Below, piece after piece: positions 17,968 through 28,351 of a stretch of DNA of 64,000 nt. How positions within the stretch are numbered: position 1 is the stretch's first letter; each line of letters opens with the position of its first letter. The stretch is from Phycicoccus elongatus Lp2. GTDB lineage: Bacteria; Actinomycetota; Actinomycetes; Actinomycetales; Dermatophilaceae. Made by a program: the position numbers and the translations under genes. The DNA lies in the NCBI RefSeq assembly GCF_000367525.1, contig NZ_HF570956.1, forward strand, positions 1,618,588 to 1,682,587, written 5' to 3'. Under the pieces are notes generated by a model. It saw only the letters and a list, made by a program, of their open reading frames with translations. It made no database searches and was not told where the DNA came from.

Positions 17968-18582
17968 TCAGTGCACCTCGCGCACTCCCGGCGGGGTCAC
18001 CCAGTGGATGATCCGGTCGGTCACCGGCCCGATCGCCAGGATGACGATGACGGTCCCGATCCCCAGCGTCGCCCCCAGCGCCCATCCGGCGAGCGTGGTC
18101 ACGAGTTGGAAGATCGAGTAACTCCACTTGAAGGGAAGCGGCGGATCGAAGGCCAGGGCTGCACCCTCCGCGGGACCGGCGCCGAGGTCGACCGCGAGAT
18201 ACGACGCCACGCCCAGACAGAGCACGAAGAAGCCGAGGACGAACTGCGCGCTGCGCCAACCGATCGAGTCCGGCGCGGGGAGGTGGTCGATGATCGCCGA
18301 CACGGTGACGCCCACGACCACGGGCTGGACGAGGGTGCCGAGGCCGGGCCGGTGGCGGCGCAGCATCGCGAGGAGGACCAGGACGATGCCGCAGGTCGTG
18401 TTGACGATCCAGAAGGCGACCCCGCTGGTCGCGACGATGCCACTGACGAGCATCGTGTAGCCGTCCGCGCCCAGTCGGGCCTGCAGGAGCAGGGCGATCC
18501 CGAGTCCGAGCACGATGCAGCCCAGGACGAGTTGCGCGGGGCGGCGCACGGTGACCGGCACCCGGACAGCAAACCAGATCAC
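17968..18582 (-). CDS. YczE/YyaS/YitT-family membrane protein
   Basis: About 204 residues with four to five hydrophobic helices (for example LVLGCIVLGLGIALLLQARL, FVLGFFVLCLGVASYLAVDL, LGIGTVIVILAIGPVTDRII). The family pattern of two similar halves, each with G-x-x-(P/A)-x-x-x-L around DLGAGPAEG, is visible. Function unknown; in the cytoplasmic membrane. GTG 18582 is taken, GTG 18561 is also possible. It is divergent from the glucosidase gene with only 12 bases between start codons if 18582 is right, and convergent with the GNAT gene (13-base gap). Confidence 0.82.
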   Translation of the reverse strand: MIWFAVRVPVTVRRPAQLVLGCIVLGLGIALLLQARLGADGYTMLVSGIVATSGVAFWIVNTTCGIVLVLLAMLRRHRPGLGTLVQPVVVGVTVSAIIDHLPAPDSIGWRSAQFVLGFFVLCLGVASYLAVDLGAGPAEGAALAFDPPLPFKWSYSIFQLVTTLAGWALGATLGIGTVIVILAIGPVTDRIIHWVTPPGVREVH

Positions 18583-18594
18583 TAGATTGAAGTA

Positions 18595-21294
18595 GTGGAC
18601 CCCCGACCTCCGACCGATGAGCACGAGCGCCTCGGTGAGGCGCCGAGTGACGACGACGCGTGGCGGCTGTGGGGCCCCTATGTGTCGGCTCGACAGTGGG
18701 GCACCGTGCGTGAGGACTACTCCGCGGACGGCGATGCATGGGCCTTCTTCCCCTTCGAGCACAGCCATGCGCGCGCCTATCGCTGGGGCGAGGACGGCAT
18801 CGCGGGGCTGTGCGACCGCTATGGGTTCCTCAATCTCGCGGTCGCCGCATGGAACGGGCAGGACGACCGGCTCAAGGAACGCCTCTTCGGCCTGACCAAT
18901 GGCGAGGGCAACCACGGCGAGGACGCCAAGGAGTACTGGTGGGCCCTTGATGCCACACCGACCCACAGTTGGGCGCGGCACCTCTACCGCTACCCCCAGG
19001 CGGCCTTTCCCTACGACGAACTGCGCCACCGCAATGCCTGCGCGGGGTTGGAGGGCGCGGAGGTCCGGCTCGCTGACACCGGAGTGCTCGACGGTGACCG
19101 CTTCTTCGACATCGTCACCACCCACGCCAAGGCCGCGACGGACGACATCTGCCTGCTCATCGAGGCGACCAACCACGGTCCCGATCCGGCGCCCTTGCAC
19201 CTCGTCCCGCAGATCTGGTTCCGCAACACGTGGTCGTGGGGGCGCGACCCGCGACGTCCGAGCCTGCGCGCGCTGGCTCCGAAGCAGACGGTGGCCGCGG
19301 ACACGACGGTCGTCGAGGCCAGGCATGCCTGGCTCGGCACCTATGTGCTGGTTGCTGAGGGAGCACCGCGAATCCTGGCCTGCGACAACGAAACCCACAC
19401 CGAAGCAGTCTTCGGGCCGGACGCGGGACCCAGCACCACGGCATACCCCAAGGATGGGGTGACCCGAGCGCTGGTGAACGGCGACGACTCCGGGATCAAT
19501 CCGGCAGGCACCGGCACCAAGGTCGCGCTGGCCTACCACTTCCCGCACGTGGCGCCGGGGGAGACGGTGAGCGTGCGGCTCCGGCTGCGAGGTGACCACC
19601 AGATCGACCGGCCTTTCGGCGCCTCGTATGCCGCGGTGCTCGCCAATCGTGAGCGCGAGGCGGACGAGTTCTATGCGCACGTCATCCCGTCCGAGGTAGG
19701 TGAGGAGGACCGGCTCATCGCACGGCGTGCGTTCGCCGGGCTCAACTGGGGCAAGCAGCTCTACCGCTTCTCGGTGCGGGAGTGGCTCGACGGCGACCCT
19801 GCCGGCCCACCCCCTCCCGCCTCTCGACGGAGCCCGGGCGGACGGGACAACGGGTGGGGTCATCTGGCGCTCGCTGACGTCATCTCGATGCCGGACGAGT
19901 GGGAGTACCCGTGGTTCGCGACGTGGGACCTGGCCTTCCACTGCGTCGCGATCGCACACATGGACCCGGGGTTCGCGAAGAACCAACTGTTGCTCCTCGT
20001 GCGGGAGTGGGCGCAGCACCCCAACGGCCAACTACCTGCCTACGAATGGGATTTCGGGGACGTCAACCCACCAGTGCATGCGTGGGCGGCGTGGCTGGTC
20101 TACCGCCTCGACGGGGCACGAGATCACGCCTTTCTCGTGCGGGTATTCACCAAGCTGCTCATGAACTTCTCGTGGTGGCTCAACCGCAAGGACAGTGACG
20201 GGTCGAACCTCTTCGAGGGTGGCTTCCTCGGGATGGACAACATCTCGCTCTTCGACCGCTCACGAGATGTCCCCAAGGGGTGGCGACTGGAGCAGTCGGA
20301 TGCGACGAGCTGGATGGCCTTCTTCTGTCTGGCGATGTTGCGGATCGCGCTCGAGCTCTCCCGCACGGACAAGTCCTTCGACGGGCTGGCGTCGACCTTT
20401 CTGGAGAACTTCTTCTCCATCGCCGAGGCGATGGAGACCTTCGGCACCGACGACGTGTCGCTCTGGGACGAGGAGGACGGCTTCTACTACGACACCTTGG
20501 TCGATCCCGAGGGCAATTCCCAGCCGGTGCGCATCCGGTCCCTGGTGGGGCTCCTCCCCCTGATCGCGATCACGAACGTCCCGACCTGGGTTTTCGAGGA
20601 GTTGCCGGACTTCGTGGGCCGACTGCGTTGGCTGCAGCGACGTCGGCCGGACCTGGCCGACTCGCTCGTGTCGGCACGCGCGGGAGGGACGATCACGACG
20701 ACGCTGTCCCCGTTGCCGTCGCCGCGACTGCAGGCGGTGCTGCGGCGAATGCTCGATGAGGGTGAGTTCCTCGGGGCACATGGGGTGCGCTCGCTGTCCG
20801 CGGCCTACCGCGACGGGGTGACCATGGAGGTCGCCGGCACGCAGATGTCGATGCGCTACGACCCGGGCGAGGGAAGCACGCGCGCCTTCGGGGGCAACTC
20901 GAACTGGCGCGGACCCATCTGGTTCCCCATCAACTCCCTGCTCGTGGACGCCCTGCGTAGTCACGCGGCCGGAGCGCACGAGGATCACGTCGTAGAGTTC
21001 CCCACCGGCAGCGGGCGCATGGTGGGGCTGGACGTCGTGGCCGACGACCTGGACGAGCGACTGATCGGCCTCTTCCGGGTCGGGCCGGGCGGACGGGCGC
21101 CCGCGACACCGCGCGATCACCCGAGCGGACCGCTCTGGGACGTGCACCCCACCTTCAGTGAGTACTTCGACGGTGACACGGGCCGGGGGTGCGGCGCGAC
21201 CCACCAGACCGGGTGGACCGCGATGGTGGCTCACCTCATCTGCGTGCGAGATGCCCGGGACGCTCGAAGAACAGCACGGCCAGCAGGCCGATGA
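18595..21294 (+). CDS. MGH1-like / GH63-type glucosidase
   Basis: 899-residue predicted glycoside hydrolase of the GH63-related (mannosyl-oligosaccharide-glucosidase-like) family, cytoplasmic since no signal peptide is seen. The N-terminal half is beta-rich (about 1-400). An (alpha/alpha)6-barrel follows with family stretches YPWFATWDLAFHCVAIAH, GQLPAYEWDFGDVNPP and, near the end, NWRGPIWFPINSLL and HPTFSEYFDGDTGRGCGATH. Bacterial members are thought to release glucose from glucosylated compatible solutes or glycans; the substrate here is not evident. GTG start with TAGATT ending 6 bases upstream (leaderless type). Its 3' end overlaps the convergent MFS gene by 59 bases. Confidence 0.88.
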   Translation: MDPRPPTDEHERLGEAPSDDDAWRLWGPYVSARQWGTVREDYSADGDAWAFFPFEHSHARAYRWGEDGIAGLCDRYGFLNLAVAAWNGQDDRLKERLFGLTNGEGNHGEDAKEYWWALDATPTHSWARHLYRYPQAAFPYDELRHRNACAGLEGAEVRLADTGVLDGDRFFDIVTTHAKAATDDICLLIEATNHGPDPAPLHLVPQIWFRNTWSWGRDPRRPSLRALAPKQTVAADTTVVEARHAWLGTYVLVAEGAPRILACDNETHTEAVFGPDAGPSTTAYPKDGVTRALVNGDDSGINPAGTGTKVALAYHFPHVAPGETVSVRLRLRGDHQIDRPFGASYAAVLANREREADEFYAHVIPSEVGEEDRLIARRAFAGLNWGKQLYRFSVREWLDGDPAGPPPPASRRSPGGRDNGWGHLALADVISMPDEWEYPWFATWDLAFHCVAIAHMDPGFAKNQLLLLVREWAQHPNGQLPAYEWDFGDVNPPVHAWAAWLVYRLDGARDHAFLVRVFTKLLMNFSWWLNRKDSDGSNLFEGGFLGMDNISLFDRSRDVPKGWRLEQSDATSWMAFFCLAMLRIALELSRTDKSFDGLASTFLENFFSIAEAMETFGTDDVSLWDEEDGFYYDTLVDPEGNSQPVRIRSLVGLLPLIAITNVPTWVFEELPDFVGRLRWLQRRRPDLADSLVSARAGGTITTTLSPLPSPRLQAVLRRMLDEGEFLGAHGVRSLSAAYRDGVTMEVAGTQMSMRYDPGEGSTRAFGGNSNWRGPIWFPINSLLVDALRSHAAGAHEDHVVEFPTGSGRMVGLDVVADDLDERLIGLFRVGPGGRAPATPRDHPSGPLWDVHPTFSEYFDGDTGRGCGATHQTGWTAMVAHLICVRDARDARRTARPAGR

Positions 21295-22738
21295 CGAGGA
21301 CTGCAGGCGGCAGGTAGAGCGATTCCGCCATAACGATGCTGAGTTTCTCGGCCACCGCTGCGGGCAACTGGTGCCCGCTGCCGGACTGCATGGAGCCAGA
21401 CATGGCGCCCAGGCCTTGGGCGGCCAGTCGTGAGTCCATGAGGACGGCGATGGCGGCCGAGCCGAGCACTGCGCCGACCTGGCGGGTGGTGTTGTAGACC
21501 CCGGAACCGGCGCCCGCGTGTCGTGGTGGCAGATTGCGGGTCGCGGAGGCGCTGTTCGGGCCCCAGACGAAGCTGTTGCCGATGCCGAGCAGCAGCATGG
21601 GGGCGACCGTCGACCACAGGGCGGTCGTCGGCGAGATTATCCGGGCCGTCCACACGAGCGAGATGATCGTGCCGGTGAAGCCGAGGGCCGTCAGCAGCCG
21701 CGGGTGGACCCGATCGGTGAGCCGACCCGCGATCGGGGCGAGAAGCAGGCTCGCGAGCGCCATCGGCGCCATCAGCAGGGCAGCCCGGGTCGGGCTGAGG
21801 CCACGCACGACCTGCGCCCAGATCATGAGCGGGATCGCCATGGCCGTGATGGCGAAACCCATCGTCGAGATCGCCAGGTTGGCGACGGCGAAGTTGCGGT
21901 CGCGGAAGAGCCCGAGGGGCACCAGCGGCTCGCGCCGGTTTCGGGCCTGCCAGGCGATGAAGAGGGCGAGCACGAGAAGCCCGACCACGATCATCGACCA
22001 GATCACGGCATTCCAGTCGTGCTGGTGGCCCTCCTGGATGCCGAAGACGAGGAGGAACATTCCCACTGCGGACAGGGCGACGCCCAGCCAGTCGAAGGCG
22101 TGCGCGTGCGTGTCGACGCGGGGCACCAGCCGGGAGGCCAGGACGAAGGCGATGATCCCCACGGGGACATTGACGAAGAAGACCCATGGCCAGCCCGCAG
22201 CATCGACGAGGAAGCCGCCGAGGATCGGACCGACGAGGGTCGCCACCCCGGCCGTCGCGCCCCAGACGGCCATGGCCGCTCCGCGGCGCGCAGCGGGGAA
22301 GATGCGCGTGATGATGGCCATCGTCTGCGGAGACATCATCGAAGCGCCCAGACCCTGCACCACGCGGGCGATCACCAGGCCCTCGATCGTCCCGGTCAGA
22401 CCGCACCACAGGGACGACAGGGTGAAGACGACGAGGCCGGCGAGATACATCCGCTTGGGCCCGACTCGATCGCCGAGCCGACCCGTGATGAGCATCGGCA
22501 CGGCATACGCCAAGAGATAGGCGGAGGTGACCCACACGACGGTGTTCACGTCCGCTCCGAAGTCCTCGATGATCGCCGGTGTCGCAACCGACACGATCGT
22601 CGAGTCGACGAGGATCATGAAGAAGCCGAGGACGAGCGCGCTGAGTGCCAGCCAGGTCTCCCGCCGGATGTCATCGGGCGGAGCGGGGGCTGAGGCATGC
22701 GCGGGTGTGTGCGCCGGTGTCGTTGCGGGTGTGGTCAC
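21236..22738 (-). CDS. DHA2-family MFS drug-efflux transporter (EmrB/QacA type)
   Basis: 500 residues with about 14 membrane helices, the size and shape of the EmrB/QacA (DHA2) subfamily. Motifs: DSTIVSVATPAI in helix 1 (motif D1), the cytoplasmic loop TGRLGDRVGPKRMYLAG (motif A), VVQGLGASMMSPQTMAII in helix 4 and ATAGVATLVGPILGG (motif C of exporters). It probably exports hydrophobic or cationic drugs using the proton gradient. The N-terminal 25 residues are Ala/Pro/His-rich. No regulator gene is adjacent. GTG start. Confidence 0.92.
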   Translation of the reverse strand: MTTPATTPAHTPAHASAPAPPDDIRRETWLALSALVLGFFMILVDSTIVSVATPAIIEDFGADVNTVVWVTSAYLLAYAVPMLITGRLGDRVGPKRMYLAGLVVFTLSSLWCGLTGTIEGLVIARVVQGLGASMMSPQTMAIITRIFPAARRGAAMAVWGATAGVATLVGPILGGFLVDAAGWPWVFFVNVPVGIIAFVLASRLVPRVDTHAHAFDWLGVALSAVGMFLLVFGIQEGHQHDWNAVIWSMIVVGLLVLALFIAWQARNRREPLVPLGLFRDRNFAVANLAISTMGFAITAMAIPLMIWAQVVRGLSPTRAALLMAPMALASLLLAPIAGRLTDRVHPRLLTALGFTGTIISLVWTARIISPTTALWSTVAPMLLLGIGNSFVWGPNSASATRNLPPRHAGAGSGVYNTTRQVGAVLGSAAIAVLMDSRLAAQGLGAMSGSMQSGSGHQLPAAVAEKLSIVMAESLYLPPAVLVIGLLAVLFFERPGHLARR

Positions 22739-22804
22739 CGGACCAGTGAACTCCTCGACCCTGACAGCCGTCTGTCGCCGCCCGAGGGGCAGTCATCCGG
22801 CCCG

Positions 22805-22846
22805 CCTCACGACAACCGCCTCACGACAACCGCCTCACGACAACCC
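22805..22846. repeat. three tandem 14-base units spanning the fhs stop codon
   Basis: CCTCACGACAACCG occurs three times in a row (22805, 22819, 22833; the last base differs in the third). Read on the minus strand each unit holds TTG TCG TGA, so the fhs stop and its last two codons are inside the repeat and two spare copies follow. A slippage-type duplication of the gene's end is the simplest explanation. Confidence 0.85.
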
Positions 22847-24544
22847 GGTGATGCGCCCCTCGTCGTCGATGTCGATGTGCTCGCTCGCCGGCACCTTGGG
22901 CAGGCCCGGCATCGTCATGATCTCGCCGGTCAGCATGACGACGAACCCGGCACCGGCGGACAGGCGCACCTCACGCACGTTGACGGTGTGCCCGCTGGGA
23001 GCGCCCCGCATCGTCGGGTCGGTCGAGAAGGACGACTGGGTCTTGGCGATGCAGACCGGCAGGTGGCCGTAGCCCTCGGCCTCCAGCTGCTCGATCTTCT
23101 TGCGTGCCTTGGCGTCGAAGGTCACCGTGTCGGCGTCATAGATCCGTCGGGCGACCGCCTTCACCTTCTGCGCCAGGGGCAGCTCGTCGGGGTAGGTGAA
23201 GGACACCGGTCCGGCGCAGGCCTCGACCGCCTCGACCACCGCGCGCGCCAGATCCGCGCACCCCGCGCCGCCATCGCTGTAGTGGGTTGCCTCGACCGCG
23301 ACCGAGCCGAGGGCGGCGACGAGTTCCTTGAGGCGCTCGATCTCGGCATCGGTGTCGCTGGGGAAACGGTTGATCGCGACAACCGCGGGCACACCGAAGA
23401 CCTCGGTGACATTGCGCAGGTGGCGCCGCAGGTTAGACATGCCCTCCTCCATGGCCGGGACGTTCTCGGCCTTGAGGTCGGCGACGGCCACACCTCCGTG
23501 GTACTTCAGGGCACGCACTGTCGCGACGAGCACGATCGCTCGAGGAGACAGGCCGGCCGCGCGGCACTTGATGTCGATGAACTTCTCGGCCCCCAGGTCG
23601 GCTCCGAAGCCGGCCTCGGTGATCACGTAGTCGGCCAATTTGAGCGCCGCCGTCGTCGCGATGACCGAGTTGCACCCGTGCGCGATGTTCGCGAAGGGTC
23701 CGCCATGGATCAGGGCCGGTGTGTGCTCGAGGGTCTGCACGAGGTTGGGTGCCAGGGCATCGCGCAGGATCACGGCCATCGGGCCGTGCGCCTTGAGGTC
23801 GGCGGCCCGCACCGGCTTCTTGGCCCGGGTGTAGCCGACGACGATCCGGCCCAGCCTGTCCCTGAGGTCCTTGATCGACGTCGCCAGGCAGAAGATCGCC
23901 ATCACCTCGGAGGCCACGACGATGTCGAAACCATCCTCGCGAGGGAACCCGTTGACCGGGCCACCGAGTCCGACGACGACTTCCCGCAGGGCCCGGTCGT
24001 TGAGGTCGACGACCCGCTTCCAGGTGATCGTCCGCGGGTCGATGTCGAGCGCGTTGCCATGGTGGACGTGGTTGTCGATGAGGGCGGCCAGCAGGTTGTT
24101 GGCGGCCGCGATCGCCGCGAAGTCACCGGTGAAGTTGAGGTTGATGTCGACCATCGGCACGACCTGCGCGTACCCGCCGCCAGCCGCCCCGCCCTTGATG
24201 CCGAAGACCGGACCCATCGACGGCTCGCGCAGGGCGACCATCGCCTTCTGACCGATGAGGGAGAGACCGTCGGCCAGGCCGACGGAGGTCGTCGTCTTGC
24301 CCTCACCGGCAGGGGTTGGGCTCATCGCGGTGACGAGCACGAGGTTGCCGTCCGGATGGTCAGTCAGGGTGCGCAGGTGTGCCAGCGACACCTTGGCCTT
24401 GGTGTGGCCGTAGGGCACGAGGTCGGCGGCGTCGATGCCGAGCCGGTCGCGGGCCAACTCGACGATCGGGATGATGGTCGCCGCCTCGGCGATCTCGATG
24501 TCAGGGGGGACGGGGGTGGTGGGTGCAACGACGTCGGTGCTCAC
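22835..24544 (-). CDS. fhs: formate--tetrahydrofolate ligase
   Basis: ATP-dependent synthesis of 10-formyl-tetrahydrofolate from formate, feeding one-carbon units to purine and initiator-tRNA formylation. 569 residues, near the family's usual 555-560. The P-loop [14 protein letters not shown] and MREPS-like stretch [20 protein letters not shown] are conserved, as are the C-terminal GLPKVPAS and the [15 protein letters not shown] block. GTG 24544 is used because CAGACT ends 8 bases upstream; GTG 24562 and TTG 24565 are in frame. Single gene, divergent from dinG. Confidence 0.95.
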   Translation of the reverse strand: MSTDVVAPTTPVPPDIEIAEAATIIPIVELARDRLGIDAADLVPYGHTKAKVSLAHLRTLTDHPDGNLVLVTAMSPTPAGEGKTTTSVGLADGLSLIGQKAMVALREPSMGPVFGIKGGAAGGGYAQVVPMVDINLNFTGDFAAIAAANNLLAALIDNHVHHGNALDIDPRTITWKRVVDLNDRALREVVVGLGGPVNGFPREDGFDIVVASEVMAIFCLATSIKDLRDRLGRIVVGYTRAKKPVRAADLKAHGPMAVILRDALAPNLVQTLEHTPALIHGGPFANIAHGCNSVIATTAALKLADYVITEAGFGADLGAEKFIDIKCRAAGLSPRAIVLVATVRALKYHGGVAVADLKAENVPAMEEGMSNLRRHLRNVTEVFGVPAVVAINRFPSDTDAEIERLKELVAALGSVAVEATHYSDGGAGCADLARAVVEAVEACAGPVSFTYPDELPLAQKVKAVARRIYDADTVTFDAKARKKIEQLEAEGYGHLPVCIAKTQSSFSTDPTMRGAPSGHTVNVREVRLSAGAGFVVMLTGEIMTMPGLPKVPASEHIDIDDEGRITGLS

Positions 24545-24659
24545 GTTTCCCGAGTCTGTCACCAACTTCTCGCTGCGTCCGACATTGGCATGCCTTCCCT
24601 GTCCACAGGCGATCCAGGCGGCGGGGCGCGCAGGTGACCCCGCGGCATACAGTGCTCTG

Positions 24660-26852
24660 GTGCCTTCCCTCGACGACCTGCTGACCGCCGCCGTGGCCGG
24701 CGTCGGGGGGTCGACTCGTGAGGGTCAGGTCGCCATGGCCCACGCGGTCGCCGCCGCCGTCGAGGAGCGGACGCACCTGCTGGTGCAGGCGGGGACCGGC
24801 ACGGGCAAGTCGCTGGCCTACCTCGTCCCGGCGATCGAGCACGCGATGCGCACGGGGGAGACAGCGATCGTCGCCACCGCGACGCTCGCCCTCCAGGGCC
24901 AGATCGTGGCGCGCGACCTCCCTCGCCTGGCCAGCTCGCTGGAGCCCTTGCTCGGCCGGAAGCCCACCTTTGCCCTGGTCAAGGGACGGGCCAACTATGT
25001 CTGTGCCCACAAACTCGAGGGTGGGTTCCCGGACGACCCCGACGAGGGCGCACTCCTGGGCGTCGGCAGCGTCGATGCGGCCGCGTCGAGGCTCGGCAGG
25101 GAGGTCGTCCGCGTCCGCGAGTGGGCCAAGGACACCGACACGGGGGAGCGCGAAGACCTCACCCCGGGCGTGAGCGATCGGGCCTGGCGGCAGGTGTCGG
25201 TTTCGGCCCACGAGTGCCTCGGATCACGCTGCCCGGTCTTCGACGACTGCTTCGTCGAGAAGGCGCGGCGTGAGGCCACGCAGGTCGATGTCGTCGTCAC
25301 CAACCACGCGTTCATGGCGATTGACGCCTTCGAGGGGCGAGTCATGCTGCCTGAGCACGACCTGCTTGTCATCGACGAGGGCCACGAACTCGTCTCCCGG
25401 GTCACCTCGACGATCACCGACGAGATCTCGCCGGGCATGATCCGCACGGCGGCTCGCAAGGCCGGGCGACAGGCCGATTCCTCCTCCACGATGGAGGAGG
25501 CGGCCGACCTGCTCGACGGGGTTCTCGAGGGTGCGCCGGAAGGGCGACTGACCGGCCTACCCGAAACACTCGCGATGGCCCTGGGCCGGGTGCGCGACAC
25601 CGCAAGGGCCGTCCTGTCCGAGCTGAAGCCCGAGGGCAAGGGCAAGGACGGTGTCGACGGGACGCGTCAGGTGGCGCTCGCCGCGGTTGAGGAGATGTTC
25701 GACAACGCGGCGCGCATCCTCGAGGCGCGCGATCTCGACGTGGTGTGGCTGGCGCACGACCAGCGGCGAGGCCCGGTGCTCCGGGTCGCCCCCATGAGCG
25801 TGGCCCTCCTGGTGCGCGACAAGATCTTCGACGAGCGCACCGTCGTCGTCACCTCGGCCACCCTCGAGCTCGGCGGGAGCTTCGACGCGGTGGCCGGCAC
25901 CATCGGGCTGCGCGGTGAGGGAGCCCCGGAGTGGACCGGTCTCGACGTCGGCTCGCCCTTCGACTACCCGCAGCAGGGCATCGCCTATGTCGCGGCCCAC
26001 CTGCCCCCGCCCGGGCGCGACGGTGCGAGCCCGCAGAGTTTCGACGAGATGGAGGCCCTCATCCGGGCCGCCGGGGGCCGGACGCTTGGGCTGTTCTCGT
26101 CGATGCGGGCCGCGCAGGCAGCGGCCGAGGAAATGCGGTCGCGCTTCGCTGACTCCGAGATCACCTTCCTCTGCCAGGGCGAGGACCTCACCGGTGCCCT
26201 CGTGCGACAGTTCTCGGCCGAGCCGACTGTCTGTCTCTTCGGCACCCTCTCGCTGTGGCAGGGCGTCGACGTGCCCGGGTCGACCTGCCAGTTGGTGCTC
26301 ATCGACCGCATCCCCTTCCCGCGGCCCGACGACCCGCTGGCGTCGGCACGCACCCAGGCCATCCAGGAGCGGGGCGGCAACGGCTTCATGGCCGTGTCCG
26401 CGACCCATGCCGCGCTGCTCCTCGCGCAAGGTGCGGGGCGACTGATCCGGCGCCGCGACGACCGCGGCGTCGTCGCGTTCCTCGACTCCCGGATGATGTC
26501 GGCCCGGTATGCCGGGTTCCTCCAACGCTCGCTTCCGCCCTTCTGGCCGACGACCGACCGCGACCTCGTGCTGGGCGCGTTGCGCCGGTTGGACCAGAAC
26601 GCGCCGCCGCCGCACGAAACCACGAGCACCACGAGCGCTCCGAGCGCCACGACCCGACCCGTCGCGCCCGACCCCGGTCCCGCGCCGTCGGTGCGCACCG
26701 CGGTGACCAAGGGTCATGCGTGGACACCCGAGCAGGACGAGGAGTTGAGGGACGGGTTCGAGAGCGAGATCCCCCTCGACGAACTCGCCGATCATCTCGA
26801 GCTCGACGTCGAGGTCGTCGCCGCGCGCGCGAGCGCCCTGGGGCTCTCCTGA
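24660..26852 (+). CDS. dinG: DinG-like ATP-dependent DNA helicase with extra C-terminal HTH
   Basis: 730-residue XPD/DinG-type 5'-3' helicase, probably acting on repair intermediates, G-quadruplexes or R-loops. Motif [13 protein letters not shown]; motif [10 protein letters not shown]; motif [18 protein letters not shown]. The four cysteines expected for the [4Fe-4S] cluster are present (NYVCAHK and [13 protein letters not shown]). After the helicase core a Pro/Ser/Thr linker leads to a 46-residue tail ([20 protein letters not shown], then [20 protein letters not shown]) that looks like a Myb/SANT or HTH-like module, an addition to the DinG core. GTG start with TACAGT, part of a CGGCATAC copy, ending 6 bases upstream. 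Confidence 0.92.
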   Translation: MPSLDDLLTAAVAGVGGSTREGQVAMAHAVAAAVEERTHLLVQAGTGTGKSLAYLVPAIEHAMRTGETAIVATATLALQGQIVARDLPRLASSLEPLLGRKPTFALVKGRANYVCAHKLEGGFPDDPDEGALLGVGSVDAAASRLGREVVRVREWAKDTDTGEREDLTPGVSDRAWRQVSVSAHECLGSRCPVFDDCFVEKARREATQVDVVVTNHAFMAIDAFEGRVMLPEHDLLVIDEGHELVSRVTSTITDEISPGMIRTAARKAGRQADSSSTMEEAADLLDGVLEGAPEGRLTGLPETLAMALGRVRDTARAVLSELKPEGKGKDGVDGTRQVALAAVEEMFDNAARILEARDLDVVWLAHDQRRGPVLRVAPMSVALLVRDKIFDERTVVVTSATLELGGSFDAVAGTIGLRGEGAPEWTGLDVGSPFDYPQQGIAYVAAHLPPPGRDGASPQSFDEMEALIRAAGGRTLGLFSSMRAAQAAAEEMRSRFADSEITFLCQGEDLTGALVRQFSAEPTVCLFGTLSLWQGVDVPGSTCQLVLIDRIPFPRPDDPLASARTQAIQERGGNGFMAVSATHAALLLAQGAGRLIRRRDDRGVVAFLDSRMMSARYAGFLQRSLPPFWPTTDRDLVLGALRRLDQNAPPPHETTSTTSAPSATTRPVAPDPGPAPSVRTAVTKGHAWTPEQDEELRDGFESEIPLDELADHLELDVEVVAARASALGLS

Positions 26853-26904
26853 TCCACACTCTGACGTTCATGGGCTGTCCGCGCGACGTGGCAGGCTGCA
26901 CCCC

Positions 26905-27885
26905 ATGAGCGGCGTTCCCCCCCTGGTCCTGATCGCCGGACCGGAGCAGGTGCTCGCCGACCGAGCGCTGGCCCAGACCGTCGCCGCCCTGCGCGAAGGA
27001 ACGCCCGACCTCGAGGTCATCCGGCTCCAGGCGGGCGCCTACGCCCCCGGCCAGTTGGCGATCGAGGCCAGCCCCAGCCTCTTCGGTGGCGAGAAGGTCA
27101 TCGTCCTGGCCGATCTCGACGAGGCCACCGACGAGGCCCAACTCGACACCCTCGACTACCTGGCCGCTCCTCAACCCGATGTCACGCTCATCGGCATCCA
27201 TCGCGGCGGGCAGAAGGCCAAGAAGGTCCTCGACACCTTCAAGAAGAGCGGTGCCCGCGTCATCGATGCGCCCGCGATCAAGAGCGACCGCGACAAGGTC
27301 GACTTCGCGATGAACGAATTCCGAGCCGGTCGCCGCAAGGCGACGCGCGAGGCCGTGCAGGCCCTCGTCGACGCGGTGGGCAGCGACGTCAGCGAACTCG
27401 CCTCCGCGTGCCAGCAGCTCATCGCCGACACCCAGGGCACCATCGACGAGTCCGTCGTCGCCAGGTATCACGGCGGCAAGGTCGAGGCGACCGGCTTCAA
27501 GGTCGCGGACGCCGCGCTCGCGGGTCGCACCAGTGACGCCCTGGCTCTCCTGCGGCACGCCGTCGCCGTCGGCGTCGACCCGGTGCCGATCGTGGCCAAC
27601 CTCGCGGCCCAGGTGCGCCAACTGATCCGGGTCGGTGCGGCCGGTCGAGGGGGGCGAAGCGCGGACCTGGCGCGTGAGTTGGGGATGGCTCCCTGGCAGG
27701 TCGACAAGGCGCGCCGCACACTGGGCGGCTGGGACGGCGAGTCGTTGGGGCGGGTCCACCGCGCCTTGGCCGCCGCCGATTTCGAGATCAAGGGTGGCAA
27801 CCGCGAGGGTGGCGGTCGAGACCCGCACTTCGTCCTCGAGCGCACCCTGCTGCGCGTCTGCGGTGAGCACGCCAACAACCGATGA
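26905..27885 (+). CDS. holA: DNA polymerase III delta subunit
   Basis: Clamp-loader delta subunit that opens the beta sliding clamp. 326 residues: an AAA+-like N-terminal fold without a working P-loop (LVLIAGPEQVLADRALAQTV), a middle region SPSLFGGEKVIVLADLDEAT and a C-terminal helical collar (VANLAAQVRQLIRVGAAGRG). The gene sits just upstream of rpsT, the usual actinobacterial arrangement. CAGGCT ends 7 bases before the ATG, which suggests a leaderless start. It begins 52 bases after dinG. Confidence 0.95.
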   Translation: MSGVPPLVLIAGPEQVLADRALAQTVAALREGTPDLEVIRLQAGAYAPGQLAIEASPSLFGGEKVIVLADLDEATDEAQLDTLDYLAAPQPDVTLIGIHRGGQKAKKVLDTFKKSGARVIDAPAIKSDRDKVDFAMNEFRAGRRKATREAVQALVDAVGSDVSELASACQQLIADTQGTIDESVVARYHGGKVEATGFKVADAALAGRTSDALALLRHAVAVGVDPVPIVANLAAQVRQLIRVGAAGRGGRSADLARELGMAPWQVDKARRTLGGWDGESLGRVHRALAAADFEIKGGNREGGGRDPHFVLERTLLRVCGEHANNR

Positions 27886-27923
27886 GGCGCGCCACCGTTT
27901 TGGGGCGGGCGGGCTCCCGCTGG

Positions 27924-28074
27924 TAGATTTCCCCCTTGCGTGCGCGCTCAGGTCGTGCGCGTCACGTCTGCACCACCCAGGGTGACTCAAGCAAGGGTGC
28001 CCCACGCCCGGTCCCGAGTCGCACCTGCCGCCCTCTAACGGCATACCGACCACTTCAGAAAGACGAATCACCAG
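27924..28074 (+). promoter_or_regulatory. predicted rpsT promoter and leader
   Basis: The 189 bases between holA and rpsT contain TAGATT at 27924-27929, a good actinobacterial -10, without a convincing -35. Initiation there would give a leader of about 140 bases. Just before rpsT the leader holds a CGGCATAC copy (28,039) and CAGAAAGACGAATCACCAG with a weak ribosome-binding site. S20 synthesis is autoregulated in other bacteria, so a long leader is plausible; I see no clear structured element. Confidence 0.4.
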
Positions 28075-28335
28075 ATGGCGAACATCAAGTCCCAGCTCAA
28101 GCGGATCAAGACCAACCGCAAGGCGACCGAGCGCAACAAGGCCGTCAAGTCCGAGGTCAAGACCGCGGTCCGTCGCTTCCGCGAGGCGGCTGCCGAGGGC
28201 AACGGTGAGAAGGTCACCGAGGCCCTCAAGGTTGCATCCAAGAAGCTCGACAAGGCCGTGAGCAAGGGTGTCATCCACCAGAACCAGGCCGCCAACAAGA
28301 AGTCGGCCATGGCCAAGAAGGCCGCGTCGCTCTGA
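28075..28335 (+). CDS. rpsT: 30S ribosomal protein S20
   Basis: 86-residue basic protein beginning [20 protein letters not shown] and ending [13 protein letters not shown], the full S20 pattern of three long helices. It binds 16S rRNA early in assembly of the 30S body. It follows holA with its own probable promoter and is followed by a strong hairpin terminator, so it appears monocistronic. Confidence 0.99.
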   Translation: MANIKSQLKRIKTNRKATERNKAVKSEVKTAVRRFREAAAEGNGEKVTEALKVASKKLDKAVSKGVIHQNQAANKKSAMAKKAASL

Positions 28336-28351
28336 CGCTCCTTCGCACGGC

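Noticed and set aside
17968..20031. 687-codon minus-strand frame extending beyond the YczE-like protein
   Set aside because: Membrane-protein sequence begins only near 18,582; the upstream part is antisense to the glucosidase and lacks any family pattern.
22805..22846. Tandem repeats here, at 50901 and at 63923 as CRISPR arrays
   Set aside because: Units are contiguous without spacers, are 4 to 17 bases long and lack cas genes.
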